DNA of 64,000 nt from Acephala macrosclerotiorum (GCA_014904845.1 MU119356.1:66998-130997), one strand, 5' to 3'; shown: positions 10,668 through 22,654, numbered from the stretch's first letter. Translations and numbers: made by a program. The notes: generated from the sequence alone by a model not told the origin.

Positions 10668-12050
10668 TACAGTCGGCTCGCTTATGTTCCCGTGATTTTA
10701 ACTTTAAAAGCGCGTTTTTACGCGTTCGCGTTCCATTTCTCCTACATAAACTTCCAAAAATGCCACCTCAACGCACTCCTCTCGGGCCAATCGATGGCAA
10801 TAAGCCTCGTAAGGGGCCACTCTCTGAATTCGAAAGAGGCCGTATTATTGGCATGCATAATGGCGGCGCAAATAAAGCTACAATCCAGCGCTTCTATTCT
10901 CACTTTTATTCTACGATCACAGACACCATCGAAAAAGAAGAACTACGCAACGACGGTCACTCTATGTCTAAATCCGGCCGACCAAAATGTTATTCTCCTG
11001 CTGAAGAACGTCTTGTGCTACGGCATGTTCGAAGTTTCTCGAAAGACACATATGCAGAGGTCATTAAGGCGTGTTCAGTCACATTTAAGAAGGGCACAGT
11101 GAAGAAGATCTTGAAGGAGCATGGAATCAAGAATTGGAAGTGCAAACGGCGACCATTTCTTACTCAAAAGAATGCCAATAAGCGACTTGCTTAGTGCTTT
11201 GCGCATCGGCATTTAAATGCAGAGAAATGGGGGATGCATATATGGAGTGATAAGTGCTCATGTGAGCGGGGGCGGGGGAAGCGGGATGAATAGTGCTTTC
11301 GAACATCGACAGAGAAGTGGCAACTAAAAATGGTCCAAACTTACGGAATGAATAAGAATATAAAGGTTATAGTCTGGGCATGCTTTTAGGACCTCGGACG
11401 GTCTAACCTCTACATCATGGATCGAGATTTGAGAGCAAGAAACATGGGTATTCCGCCAACTCCTATATCGAGGTTTTGGATGCAGAAGTTGCTCCAATTT
11501 TCGAAAACCTTGATCCAAAGTATATATTCATGCAGGACAATGCCTCTATTCATTGTGCTAAGAAGGTCAAAGACTGGTTCGCTGCCAAAGGGATCACACA
11601 GCTTATAGACTGGCCTCCTTATTCTCTTGATTTGAATCCAATCGAGCATATTTGGTGGCATTTGAAAACTAGGTGTTATGAGATGTTTTTAGAGGTTGCA
11701 GCAGATAAGTCTAAGTCAGAACATGCGCGACAACGATTAGAATCATGTTTTTAAGCTGCTTGGGATACTTTAGACTAAGAATTGTTTAATATTTTGGGTG
11801 CAAGCATGAGTGCTAAAATAGAAGCTGTTATTGAGGCCAAAGGATAGCACACAAAGTATTAAGCTCAGTTTTTGATATTTTTGCGAGATTTTTGTATCAT
11901 TAGAAAGAGGACACATAAGCGCATTAATAGCTTTAATCAGATCTTAATTTGAATAATAATTGACAAAGTTATATGGAGTTTAAGTTTTTGGGAAAAGGTA
12001 GGGTGCGGGGTAAAAAAAAAAATCACGGGAACTTTATGTTAGGGACTGTA
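10668..12050 (+). mobile_element. Tc1/mariner element with TIRs and TA duplication
   Basis: The left end reads TACAGTC, 11 variable bases, then GTTCCCGTGATTTT (10668-10699). The right end, reverse-complemented, gives TACAGTC, 11 different bases, then GTTCCCGTGATTTT. The match defines about 32-bp terminal inverted repeats around a 1.38-kb element, with TA at each outer edge as expected for this superfamily. It carries a degenerate transposase. Autonomous activity is excluded by the stops. Confidence 0.85.
10760..11862 (+). pseudogene. Degenerate Tc1/mariner transposase
   Basis: The N-terminal part from ATG 10760 has a helix-turn-helix-like region and the GRPKCYSPAEERLVLRHVR linker, and is open to a TAG at about 11192. 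The reading then continues through the first catalytic block (HIWSDKCSCERGRGK), changes frame near 11440, and resumes with YIFMQDNASIHCAKK and DWPPYSLDLNPIEHIW, the second Asp and the Glu of the DDE triad, about 35 residues apart. In-frame stops occur where Trp is expected (RLA-stop-CFA, RDE-stop-CFR, AKG-stop-HTKY) and as TAA in the C-terminal helix. The repeated Trp-to-stop pattern fits C:G-to-T:A mutation of the copy. The gene ends with TAA at 11860-11862 inside the element. Confidence 0.85.
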
Positions 12051-13861
12051 AGAGAAAGAGAGAGAGGCAGTAGCTGACTGAAATCTGTCTCAAAGCGAAG
12101 ATGTTACGATTTGCAACTCGGCAGCGAAGCATCTGGGCGGAGGCGAGATGACTTATTACTGTAAGCAGGTTAGTGCTACGAGAGACCAGATCTAGATTCA
12201 ACACTAGTCTGATCTTGGGGAGTTTATAGGCTGGACGGTGTGAGGCAATTTGGTATTTTGCAAAGGGATGGTTGACCGGTGGAGTACGCCTTCACCTTGG
12301 ACACGAAAATTTCAACCTTTCTTCATTCTTATATACTTTATATTTTTACTTCTGTATCCAGACTGTGTTGGAAATTCTGTTTGCAATGATGCTGTGTTTT
12401 TCTACATAAAAAAGCGTTCTATCCGTGACCTGTGAGATATTTGTGCAAATGTGAAAGTAGGCTTTGTCGATGACTGCTTTCAGATTTTGGTCATTTCATC
12501 TTGGCTAATAGACTGGCTAAGCGAGGAAATGTTTAAACCACTACTTATTGCCTTGGAATTGGAAAGGATTGTAAGGAGGGTTTCCAGAGCATTTCTTTTC
12601 ACTGTTGGTAAGGGATTAGTTAAATGAAGTCCTCGAATACGGGGTAATTTTATCCCGCACCTGTAATATCGCTAAACTTTGGAATATGGTTAGAATGGCG
12701 ACAGGCAACAAGGCACTAATGCCATTTTAACAAAGCAATCTAGCCCTGAATCATACTTTTTGCGACAACCACCTATGCAGTAAAATCAATTAAATAAACT
12801 AACAATTGATGCATAATTCATGCGATATAATCGCTCTTTTTAAATTTACAAAAATTTGTGAATTGCGCATGCTATAATTGCATTTTGTATTTGCATCGTG
12901 ATTCTATGTATTTTCAACAAACGAGATAAAGCGGCATAGGAATTTTTGGTGTGTTTTGGTTGATGCCTTGCCTATCGCCATTCTAATCGATTCCAATCAA
13001 TTCCAAAATTTGAGGGAGTTCTCACTAAACTGATACCCTGCAGATTCTAACAGCACTTAAAGACTTAAAGTTGAGGGCCACCATCGCTAAATTCCGGTGA
13101 ATTGCTTGATGGAAGGGAAAAAGTGCAGTCTTGGGCGTTTTCGAGCCCTCATTCGTGCCAATTGTTGATCCAAAAGTCTGGCCATGGGGCATAACCTCAT
13201 GCAGCACGAATGGCGAACCCACACCCGCAAAATCGAATGTACTGTGCCGCGCCATTGCTTCTTTTTCTTACCGAAATTAGGAAAGGGTATTGGTTCGGTT
13301 ACCATATTTCATGATGCGCCCCAAGTATGCATGCAGCTGCAAAGATGCAAACTCCAAAGGAGCCGGGCGTTGGGTGTCATTAGGCTTGAAAGACGCATGC
13401 ATATTGTCAGCTTTCCTCCTAGTATAGCGTTTTTAGATCTGTCTTATAGTGTAGACATCCCCTGGTACCTGTGAATTGATATGTAAATCATTCAACTTGG
13501 TCATGTTTCTTCGCTATTCGTGCATGGCAATTTCACTCCAGATTTGGCCGCCAGCAGCAGAGCCGCAGCAGGAACGCAGATGCTGCCGATACCAGGCAAT
13601 ATTGACTTCAGTATCACCCTGGTAGCCCTCTCCCCACGATATTTTTCTTGAATGCTTGAGAGTGCGGCTTCGAAATTGCAGAACTGGACCAACACCTTCA
13701 ATTCTGCAAGAGAAGTTAAAGAAATTCTATGTGTTTGCCAGACCTGCCTTTCCCAAAGCAAGATAAAAATTATCTCAAGCAAGGTAGTGATAGTTCGAGT
13801 CTGTTTAAGAACTACATGCATTGACACTGCTGTCCCAGATGTCTTTACTTATAAGCCGTAG
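12051..13861. other. Intergenic, no gene supported
   Basis: Moderately AT-rich DNA. Small ORFs at 12250-12435, 13184-13474 and 13501-13827 (minus) overlap one another in other frames and have no domain, start context or splice pattern that I trust. Confidence 0.4.
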
Positions 13862-14232
13862 ATCGAACGATCGACCCACACCCGTTCAACACATCGACCT
13901 AAGGACCAATATCCCTCCAGCTGGAGCGAATGGACCGGGGACGATGGGGTCGGTCTTTGGAAACGATTCCGGTCTTTGGGGAAAAGGTTAGTCGGCCATA
14001 TCTGAATTTTCAAGGGATGCGCTGTTATACTAACACTTTTCCAGACCCACGCGAATGGGAGTACGAAAGAATTGAATCTGAGGACAATATACCTGGAAAA
14101 CATACTTAAGTCGACAGCGATGCCGCTAGTGCCAGTACACCTTGGGGGAATCCTTTGGATCCAGGCTTCTCAACCATTCTTCTACGCATCGGGTTGGCGA
14201 TTATGAGGCAAATGATGTCAGTTGCTTGGTAG
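13862..14232 (+). pseudogene. Decayed two-exon coding fragment, unknown family
   Basis: An open frame reads through TNIPPAGANGPGTMGSVFG and GNDSGLWGK, crosses a good 58-nt intron (13987-14044: GTTAGT donor, ACTAACAC branch, TTCCAG acceptor), and continues as DPREWEYERIESED. It meets TAA at 14107-14109, then stays open in the same frame through STPWGNPLDPGFSTILLRIG to TAG at 14230-14232. The TAA could be a former CAA. I do not recognise the protein. It may be an upstream neighbour of the caspase-like gene. Confidence 0.35.
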
Positions 14233-14338
14233 AGACTGCATTGGTGGTGAAAAGGGCTACAGAAGGCCTTATATACACAGAGAGGGGTGGGGCCACCGCA
14301 CCCCCTTAATGAGGCCAGTGGCACTGCTATGTGGTCCC

Positions 14339-15485
14339 ATGTCTCAACTGACGGATGATCTTAGCGCTTCCTCGAAGCTCTGCCAACGATCATTAAATGA
14401 CGATGTTATGGATCCGCACCACCAACCCTCGTATGAAGAGAACGAATTTGAGGCAGACAGCTACTCTACAAGCCACTATAAAACAGCGTATATGGGCGAA
14501 GATGAGTATATGCAAGATATACACGATGCGAATAGGCATATCAACAATCAGGGTTACCAAAGCGAAGACGGCCAAGAACAATTCGAATATACCCACGGCC
14601 TTGGAGAAGTTCAATCCGTAGCACCGGCTGCTGGCACAGTACCGCCGATGTCCCAGCCTACACGCGCGGAGGTTATCGTTCTTTTGATACGATGGGCGGA
14701 AGAAGGAAAACCCCGGTGCGAACAAGAGGTCAATGATCTCGCAGATGCTTTTTGGGATGGTTTCAACTACACATCCCAGGTGTACCTCATTCCAACGTCG
14801 GATTCCAGTTGAGCCGTAACACAACATGTCCAAAAGGTCACTAGCAACTGTGTTTCGGGCCAACTCCTCATCATGTACTATGCTGGACATGGCTCAACTA
14901 CCCTTTTGCTGGGCAGGCTAAATTTCAACCAGTATGTAGTTATGTCGTGGGCGTGAGGGCCAAGAGTGACCTCGTGAAGCTAATGAATGTGCTTAGAGAC
15001 CCTAAACGGGGAGGTGGGAATGGTATAGTCCCATTCAGACCCATCAAAGATATCTTAAACAGAACTGAAGCAGATGTACTCCTCCTATTAGACTGCTGCT
15101 TTGCAGCTTCGGCTATGCGATCTATTCATAAAGGCACGAAGGTATCTGATTGCCCTATCCCGAAATAAAATGCTTGTGGGGTACTTCAAAATATGGAAGC
15201 ATAGTGCTAACTCACTTGGCGTGACAGATTCTCATAGCAGCATGTGATGCTCAAAGCAAAACTATCGGACCTGGTCCAACGTCCTTTACCAGTACACTTA
15301 TAGAAGCCTTGAAAGAACAAAGTCCTAACACATCGGTGAAGTCAATCTATACAGAGATGAAGAGTGCTAGAAAGCAACTCCGGAAGTCATCGAGAACTCC
15401 CGATGGCGACAAACTATACATCCATGCCCCGAAGTTCATTGATTTCTCTGACGAGGACGACGATATCAAGCTGGTGGCAGTGTAA
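14339..15485 (+). pseudogene. Caspase-like (C14) gene, interrupted
   Basis: Both halves of a caspase-type catalytic dyad are present: LLIMYYAGHG carries the His (about 14865-14895) and EADVLLLLDCCFAASA the Cys (about 15065-15115). The N-terminal 150 residues are acidic, Tyr- and Gln-rich, then enter the domain at RAEVIVLLIRWAEEG. An intron at 15142-15227 (GTATCT donor, GCTAACTC branch, GACAG acceptor) joins to ILIAACDAQSKTIGPGPTSF, the usual C-terminal part, ending with TAA at 15483-15485. Two defects are seen: TGA at 14810-14812 in frame before the His motif, and a frame change between about 14900 and 14947. Fungal caspase-like proteins are linked to regulated cell death and occur near HET and STAND genes, as here. 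The start could be ATG 14339 or 14408. A donor-like GTAAGT at 15482 leaves a longer 3' end possible. Confidence 0.75.
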
Positions 15486-15751
15486 GTACCAACTCCCAGG
15501 TGCAATCTCCCTTCTTTCCCTACGGGTAAGGGGGAGGAGGACGATCGTAGCCAGAATCGAATGAATGATATTGGAAATAAGCTGAACTTTATGTGTGATA
15601 TTGTAACCTCCAGAATGGTCTCAATTGGTGTCAGGTCTCCTTATGGACGATGTTCATCAATCTTCATCATACATGAGTAGCAGGGCTTGGACAGTTCCTG
15701 TCAATTCTCCGCCACTCTTCCACGAACCTTCGACATATCTAGGTTGTTTGG

Positions 15752-18020
15752 CTATGCCTCAGCATCTGCCGGTTCCTTTCCTCGTGAATACTCCTCCAAA
15801 GCCTTTTGGTGAGATGCCTGCGCGACTTCATCATCATGAGGAAGATCCTGGCATACAACACGCAAGACACAGTCATCCAAATGCTCGTAGAAGTCTTGCG
15901 CATTCTCGAAAGTCGAGGAGCAAGTTGTGCACTTGCCAGTAGCATCCGGTGCATAGCTCGAAAGCTTCTTGGGTATAGGCGTGGAGTGACGTGTCATCTT
16001 TTTGCGACTATTCGGTGGCGTCTGTTCAACGCCGTGAACTGAAGTCAGATGCCGTTTGAAGACATCAGCGCGATTGAAGGACTTCTCTGCAGGGGATCCA
16101 GAGCCCGGACAGAAGCCACAGACCATGGTCCCCTTGTAATGTGTCAGTGTATGCCGATTCTTGTCGTATTTCCGCGCAAAGCCTTTTACGCTGTACTCGC
16201 ATGTCGCAATTGGGCACTTCTCTGGTCGTTCAATTTGGTGTGTGAGCATGTGTGCCTTTAGATCCTTGAAAATCTTCCCGCAGTCTCGGTTCGGACACCG
16301 ACCCTTCTCACGGGATTCGTCTGACGAAAAGGTGGCATCGTCGGCGGCTGAGCATGATGTTGTCGATTCGAGTGATGGACGCGATGATGAACAGGGATAT
16401 GACGAGTAAAGATAAGGACTCTCGTTTGAGCTTATGGGAATGGCTGGTGATGAAGGAAACACTAAACCAGGTGTTGGTGGTGAGTAAAAGTTGTACTCCT
16501 GGGAGTACGGAGGTTGGGGGTATGCATAGCCCACAATGCCTGGCCCGGGTTGCAATTGAGGGTCGACAAAGGATAAACTATACCCCGAAGAGTCTGCATT
16601 GTCCGAATGCGACCATTTCTGACTAGGAGCCCCGAGGATGTGTCCGAAAGCAGGTGCCACAGGTTGAGATGTGATGTATGGCCTGTCCGAAGAACCTTCC
16701 TCGACAGCGACAAAATCCCAAGCCATTGATGAACCTTGAATCACAGCCATTCCAGGGCTTGTGCCACACTCGGCATCAGCACTTCTATTAGAAGACTCGT
16801 GCTCTTGCTGCTGTCCATGTGTTTCATCGCGTGGAATTGTGGAGCCAATGTTGCTGTTTTCGCCTAGACCTTCGTCTCGACCTGGTTGATCTGATCCTCC
16901 GTTGTTCTCATTTTCATCTTTCTGATTAAAGGCTATCTCGGGGGAGCTTTTTTCGCTTCGGCGATAATGAATCCCACGTTGCAATACATGCTCAGAGCCA
17001 CAGTTCTCTTTCCACTCGGAGGCTCCAAGGTCCACAGGAGGAAAAGGTCGTTGAGATATCTCTTTGAAATGATCTCTGATATGATCTAGGCTTTGGTCTC
17101 GGCTCTTTAAGTTGTTACCGCAGATACCACAGGTCTTGTGATAGAAGTCTGAAACGGCATACTTGCAGCTCACTTTGAGTTGGGCGATCTCGTCGGGTGC
17201 GCACGAATGTACATGACTAAGATGCGTTGCGAAGTTTTCAGACCTGTAGAATGGATCGGCGCAGCATGGTCTTCCGGTTTTGTCGTTCGTCTTCGGACAC
17301 TCCCAGACATTATCGGGAAAATGGACACGCTTCATATGTTCTGACCATCTCTCAGCCAAGAGCTCTTTTCCGCAGTCCGTGCAAGGGTACTGGAAAGATA
17401 ACTTTTGACGTTTCGGTTCCGATGAACATTGCAAGTTTGCATGAGTGCTTGGTGTCTTTGGTCTTCGTCCTCGCTTACCTCGCGCGGCGATCGAGGGGCG
17501 CTGTTGTGAGCTTGATGTCGGGGATGAAAGCACAGAGAATATACCCTGTAGCCCTGCAAGGTTCCCTGGAGATCTAGGACTTGTTGGTGAGGAAGTCACA
17601 GTGACAGTGGTGGATGACTCAGGGCTGGTCATGCTCTCTGGCGACAATGGAAATTCTCGCGCAGAATCGTCTGGCTGCGAATGTGTAGCGAGAAGTTTTG
17701 CACGTCTCAACTTCTCGTCAACAAACCATGACATGACTTCTTCCATTGTGAGGCCTACGGTTTGGGAGATCGATTCCAAACGCTTGGCGGATATTTCCTC
17801 CGGATCTTGGAAGGAATTGTAGGCATCGTGAAGGAAGTGGTGTCGATCACGGAACGATATTGGAAAATTGAATGCTACATTCACGTCTGTGAAATCTGCA
17901 GCGCCAAATGAAGCATCTAGACAACATCAGCCTTCTAATTTATAAAGAAATCCATTTATCTGTCACGTTACCTTGAAGTATTGGCACGTGCTCCTCGTGA
18001 TGAAAATTGAAGTCTTGCAT
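15752..18020 (-). CDS. C2H2 transcription factor with homeodomain-like N-terminus
   Basis: Two exons, 18020-17972 and 17916-15752, with a 55-nt intron (GTAACG donor, TCTAG acceptor) give 737 residues without a lesion. Residues about 35-90 (RHHFLHDAYNSF to EEVMSWFVDEKLRRAK) have the helical pattern of a divergent homeodomain, with W-F in the recognition helix. C2H2-type fingers follow at about 190-215 (CTDCGKELL...HMKRVH) and about 270-300 (CGICG...HIRDH). A Ser/Pro/Tyr-rich middle region then leads to a C-terminal finger group at about 560-660 (CPNRDCGKIF...HMLTH, CPIATCEYS...RHTLTH, CGFCPG...RHLTSVH) and a last CTTCSSTF finger. It is probably a nuclear DNA-binding regulator. The spliced start adds MQDFNFHHEEHVPILQ upstream of the long exon. 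It is one of the few intact genes in the window. Confidence 0.88.
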
Positions 18021-18901
18021 TTTGATGGACTTTCGTGCTATGGAGCAAGTTAGCGAATCGTTTCGTTGTCTCACAAAGCCCAGTAATACCGGACTTCGGG
18101 CTCCTCGCTCACCTAGGTTTTCGTCGAGGCAGAGTGAAGAGTCTCAATTGCTTATTGGCCAGAATCTCAAGTCCAATTAATGTCGACGGACAGCGAAACA
18201 TCAACCGCGACACGCCGAACGAGCTGATGGGGTAGCGCTTCAGCTGTGTACAGCTTCTGATCGGGAGTCGAGAAATGCATCTCCAGCTGGGAATTTGGGT
18301 GGTATTTGAACATGATGTGACCGGGTGGCTTGGTGTGAGGCAGACTGGAAAGGCGACAAGAAAGGGCGAAAGGCGAACTAGAAAGGCGGCAGGAGATAGG
18401 CGAGACCGAGCACGTGAGTTACTTGATATCTATCCTAATTGGGGGTGATCGGGACTGACAGGGCTTGAGAGATGTAGAGCAGATACTAGGAGGAGGATAT
18501 ATAACTGATTCTCGTAGAATAGATGACTGGGAAGAACGTGATCACATGATAAGATCAGTGCGGCTTCTGCCTGAGGTGTCGAAGCCAGACGCTGCGTCTG
18601 GGCCGTGAACAGAACCCGCACTGGGTGCAGAGCAGCGCCTGCCACTCCGGCTGGTAGAGAACCCCGTCGCTCATAGTCCGTCCGGAGGCAGCCCTAAGCC
18701 GTCGCGGAAGACGATGAAACCAAAACAGACATCATCCACCTGCGCTAGGAAGCACATATTATGGTGAACTTATCATGGTGGACTGGTCCGTGCATCACCC
18801 CCTGATCCAGGGTCATTTCGCTTAGGGGAGCCGCATAGTTCGCCATAATAAGGGGGATTTCTAGAGGTAGGCCAATCTTTCATCGAAAGGACACTCTCTT
18901 T
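18021..18901. other. Promoter/intergenic region
   Basis: The upstream region of the C2H2 gene and the 3' flank of the methyltransferase pseudogene. CACGTG occurs near 18412. No gene, RNA or repeat is recognised. Confidence 0.4.
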
Positions 18902-19841
18902 CTACAACAAAGTAATACAAAACCCAAAGTTCACCACATCCTCACGCCCAAAATCATAATTCGACCTAGGAAGCTTCTCACTAATTTCAAACTTCGATTC
19001 AACCTTCTTGCCTATCTTTGAAGCCACGTTGTTGACCGTGCGCTGCCATGTCTCCTCATTATGCCAATAACAAGCACCCGAGCGTAACGCCTTCGACTGA
19101 TATTCTGAAGCATTCGTAGCGCCAATCTGACGGCCAACAAACATCGAACCTGGCCCCTTCAATAATTCTGTGACGATCTTGATGGTGAGGTCTGTCTGTT
19201 CTTGCAAATTGAAGAGATGCAGAAACGCTGATTGGTAGATGATATCGAATCTCTCGCCGTGAAAATCTTGGCCGGTCAATTTGAAAAAATCTCCAACGAC
19301 GAATTTGGACTTCAGTTTGTCGTGGTCCCGAAAAAGATCGTAGCCGAGTTCGACGAATTCACCGTGGAGCTCTGAACCCATGATATTCCCGGAGGGAGCG
19401 CCGTCGTGCACGAGCTTCCGGATTTCCTGGCCTAGACAATATCCGAGATCGAGGAATTTCTGACCAGATTGGATGCGCTTGACAATGTCGATGTAGCCAT
19501 TCATTTCGTGGATGTGTAGGTCGACGAAAGCCTATAATCATACGCAGGGGTATTTGAAGACCTGCCATGCTTTGTCGCGCTATCATATCGGTTAGTAATG
19601 TAGTCAAAGTGATCGAGATTAGGAATTGGAGCTAGATGGAGAGAGCAAAAGCTGCACTTACGACGGCTTTGACGTGAGTGATCTGCTCGTTATCGTCAGC
19701 GATACCGCTGTATGATCTCAACACCTCTTGGAGAGGTTCTCCAAGCTTAGGATCTCTAGGATCGTAGAAGGTGCGCGAAATTTCTGCAGCGGATTCCGAT
19801 GCAGCATGTGTTGGATCGGGCTTGCCATTCGGTTCAGTCAT
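18902..19841 (-). pseudogene. SAM-dependent methyltransferase pseudogene
   Basis: Exon 1 (19841-19662) starts MTEPNGKPDPTHAA. An 82-nt intron (19661-19580) has a perfect GTAAGT donor and a TACTAAC branch. Exon 2 reads RDKAWQVFKYPC, then the methyltransferase fold with FLDLGYCLGQEIR (motif I) and RFDIIYQSAFLHLF (motif IV), to a stop at 18902. Two in-frame stops lie just after KYPC: TGA at 19538-19540 and TAG at 19532-19534. In this fungal family the position reads roughly PC-V-R/G-x-W-x-F, so CGA-to-TGA and TGG-to-TAG are the simplest explanation. Apart from these, about 290 codons are open. It sits at one end of the dead metabolite locus and was probably a tailoring O- or N-methyltransferase; the substrate is unknown. 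Confidence 0.82.
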
Positions 19842-19984
19842 TGTAAAGGTCGGCTAGGAGCAAGATTTAGGAAGAACAAGGTCGTTGTTGAATCTCGTTT
19901 GAAACTGCAAGGCGACCTACCATTCAAGGCTAATGCTTGACCTTATACCAAATATTTCGTAAATCTAGAGGTCGTTTTGTCGGT

Positions 19985-20110
19985 CGTAATCCAATCCAAA
20001 TCTGAGGCTATAATCGAGTCTGATCCGAGCATAATCACGCCGTTAGATTAGAGGCGTGATTATAGACGAGATTATAGTTGTTTTATAGAATCTAACGGAT
20101 TGCGCTAACG
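19985..20110. repeat. Dispersed repeat, copy 1, with hairpin
   Basis: CGTAATCC, CTGAG, TATAATC, GAGTCTGATC and then GATTATAGTTGTTTTAT and GATTGCGC occur in the same order as in the copy at 22655-22795. It contains a perfect 11-bp hairpin, ATAATCACGCC with GGCGTGATTAT. ATCCGAGCATAATC recurs near 39350. Confidence 0.55.
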
Positions 20111-20390
20111 TCAACCAGTCTGCCCTTCTTCCTTCCTTCCTTGATCCTTAGATCGGCTTTGCTTACTGCTTATGAACTTATTTCTGTAGAGAATTACGAA
20201 TTCTCCATTATCGCATATGAAAAAGCTTATGGATTGTTGCAATCTGGAGTATTATTTGCCTACCAGGGTCGATGCCCTATTATGCTTTACTTGGTAGACT
20301 GGCGACGGATTACGCTGCAAACTTTTGGTCCATTACACATCTGTTGTCCACTGATTTTACAAAGCATGGAAATGGACAAAGGCAGGGCTT

Positions 20391-20905
20391 GTGGGAGTGA
20401 GCAAGAAGCGTCGTTACTTCCATGCCTGGCGGAAAGGCATGCTCCCCTGGGACTTCGTTGCTATGTTTGTGAGATTGACCCTACTCACTGGCGCAGTGAA
20501 TGTTGCCGCCAGGCTCACAGGATCTTCTTATGGGCTACTATCTTTTGACATCTTCAATTCTATAGCGACCGTTATTTTTGACTATATTGTGATTGGAGCA
20601 GGGACGCTGGCATTCTAATAGCAGTTGTCTAGCTGAAGCAGAGAGTATGGTTGGTCTGATTGAAGCCGGTTCGCTTGCTTAACTCTGCAACGGAAATTTC
20701 AGTCAAGCACCCTTGCTTGCTTCCGCCTTTTATCATACCTATCCGGGATCTCTGATCAATCCAGCTATGGACTGGAACTTAGCCACGACTCCTCAAAACG
20801 GCTTGGTGCGACTTCACCCTCAGGGCAAGATAGTTGGAGGAACGTCTGCTCGCAGTCACTAGGCATTCACGTTTGCCTCCAAGAGTAGTTATCCCAACCC
20901 TGACA
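20391..20905 (+). pseudogene. GMC oxidoreductase, N-terminal remnant
   Basis: FDYIVIGAGT (ending about 20608) is the FAD-binding start of a glucose-methanol-choline oxidoreductase. The reading then shifts frame twice within about 40 bases to recover AGILIA and SCLAEAESMVGLIEAG, and continues to DWNLATTPQNGL and GKIVGGTSARSH, the conserved second block, before a stop and loss of similarity near 20905. The FAD/substrate domains that should follow (about 450 residues) are missing. A hydrophobic stretch lies upstream of the FAD motif. It lies head-to-head with nothing and tail-to-tail with the P450 pseudogene, inside the pair of dispersed repeats. It was probably a pathway oxidase. Confidence 0.72.
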
Positions 20906-20938
20906 TCAAAATCATTTTTTTGACCTATATGTTTTTGA

Positions 20939-22572
20939 TCATCTCTTCACAGCCCTCAACCTACACATAAGCGGCTGCTTCTCCCAAAGCACAATATAAT
21001 TCTTCTGCTTATCCGGCCACCCATTACTCTCCTCACAAAGCTCCAAATCAAAATGCCATAGCAAACTCGCCAAAATAAGTCTCATCTCATGATACGCCAG
21101 ATTCTTGCCCAGACAATTCCTTGGTCCCATGCTCCAAGGCTGAAAGCAAGATTTCTTATCTGATTCGAATTCTTTATTGCCTGGCATCTAGCGTTCGGGG
21201 ATGAATTCGTTAGGTCTTTTGAAGTTTTTTGGGTTGCGGAATGTAGGGTAATTGGCTGCGCTGACGGTTGTGTTGGGGGGCACTGCGTGGCCGTCGATTG
21301 TGGCGCTTGAGAGCCCGGTTGTACGCGAGAGGCCGCTGGCGACCGGGGGATACATGCGTAAACCTTCTTCGAGGCAGGCGAAGAGGTATCGGAGAGATTG
21401 GAGTTTTTCGATCGTGATGTCTTCTTTGGATTTGAATTCGGAGCGAATTTCGTGGATGAGTTTGGACATTTTGGCGGGGTTTTGGAGGAGGTAGTATGTT
21501 AGGCCGGAGAGGAGGGTGGCGGTTGTTTCGGTGCCTGCAGACATGAAGACGCGGCAGTTGCCGTACATTTCTGGTTTGGAGAGGCCTTTGCCTTCTTCGT
21601 GCGACATGGTCAGGCCCCAGATGTCAGGTCGTGGATTGGGGTTGGCCAGTCGCTTTTCGACGCGATTTTTGCTGAAGTCCTTGTGTATCTCGCGCTGTTT
21701 CATCACCTTGTCTGGCATGAAGGGGATGAAGCGGATGAAGCGGATGAGCACGCCGAGCCTTTTCGGATAATATCGAAGAGGGGTACTAAACGCAAGGGGT
21801 CAGCATGGCGTTAACATGAGAGAGATTTGAGTACGCACAGGGCCGCTCCAAACTTGATGGAAGCAAACATAACGAGCACCCATGGGTGATAGGCGGAATT
21901 TTCAACCTGATCCAGCGATTTGCCAAAAGTGAGGTCGCTCATGATATCAAAAGCGGTAAAGTTGAACAGGTTAACGAGGTTTGCGGTCGCGACACCATTG
22001 TTCTCCTTGATATCTCGATGGACGTTGGCGCATAGCATGTCCACGTATTCACGGAAGATGGGCTCTTGCAGCTTGAGTGCGCGATCGCTGAAGGCGTGAG
22101 AAAAGATTCTGCGCTGTCGTGCGTGTCCCTCGAAATTTGCGTTTAGGATGGTTGCAGCCTCTACAATACAAGTGTCGTCAGCATCGTCAACCGACTGAAG
22201 GAAAACTTAGACGGGACACTCACCGTTACCCAAAGGCCTGTAAGTCGTAGGGTCTTTTGGTAGATTCGCTTTGTGACCATAGATGTCCTTGCTAGCATCG
22301 CCACGGAAGACAGGCTCACAGGGAGACACGCGGATAACGTCGCCACCATAGTAGTCAAACTGCTTCATCACCCATTCGAGATGGGTTCCTTGAACACCGG
22401 TCCAGCAGCGTGGAAAGTAGCTGGCAGCAGCTATCTTGGGGCCGGGAAACTTTGCGAGAGGATGAAAGAAGGCATTGTAGATCCAGATGGAAAGCTGGAA
22501 AGCTATCGAGCCGGCCAACACCAGACCAGCAAGGCCCAGGAAGCTGTGGGGGAGGATTGACAGCTGTGCCAT
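20939..22572 (-). pseudogene. Cytochrome P450 pseudogene, one nonsense codon
   Basis: Exons 22572-22224, 22160-21839 and 21785-20939 splice with good signals (GTGAGT and GTGCGT donors, TTGTAG and TTTAG acceptors) into a 505-codon P450. It has an N-terminal membrane anchor (FLGLAGLVLAGSIAFQL), a FPGPK proline hinge, FEGHARQRRIFSHAFSD (C-helix), AGTETTATLL (I-helix oxygen-binding motif), EEGLR (ExxR) and the heme loop WSMGPRNCLG with Cys at about 448. The usual Phe opening the heme loop is Trp here. The only break is TAG at 21188-21190, inside the PERW block, where Trp is expected. The gene would be a normal microsomal monooxygenase otherwise. It is convergent with the GMC remnant and is likely a tailoring oxidase of the former PKS pathway. 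Confidence 0.88.
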
Positions 22573-22654
22573 GATTGTATGAAATTGCTGCTCGTTGAGC
22601 TGGAGCCAGAAGAGCGCGAGGTTAGCATGGATAAGGGTTTGTTTCATTCGTCGT

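Noticed and set aside
13501..13827. 108-codon minus-strand ORF
   Set aside because: It competes with an overlapping plus-strand ORF and shows no family motif.
20141..20548. 135-codon plus-strand ORF
   Set aside because: It overlaps the GMC remnant in another frame; the FAD motif shows which frame was coding.
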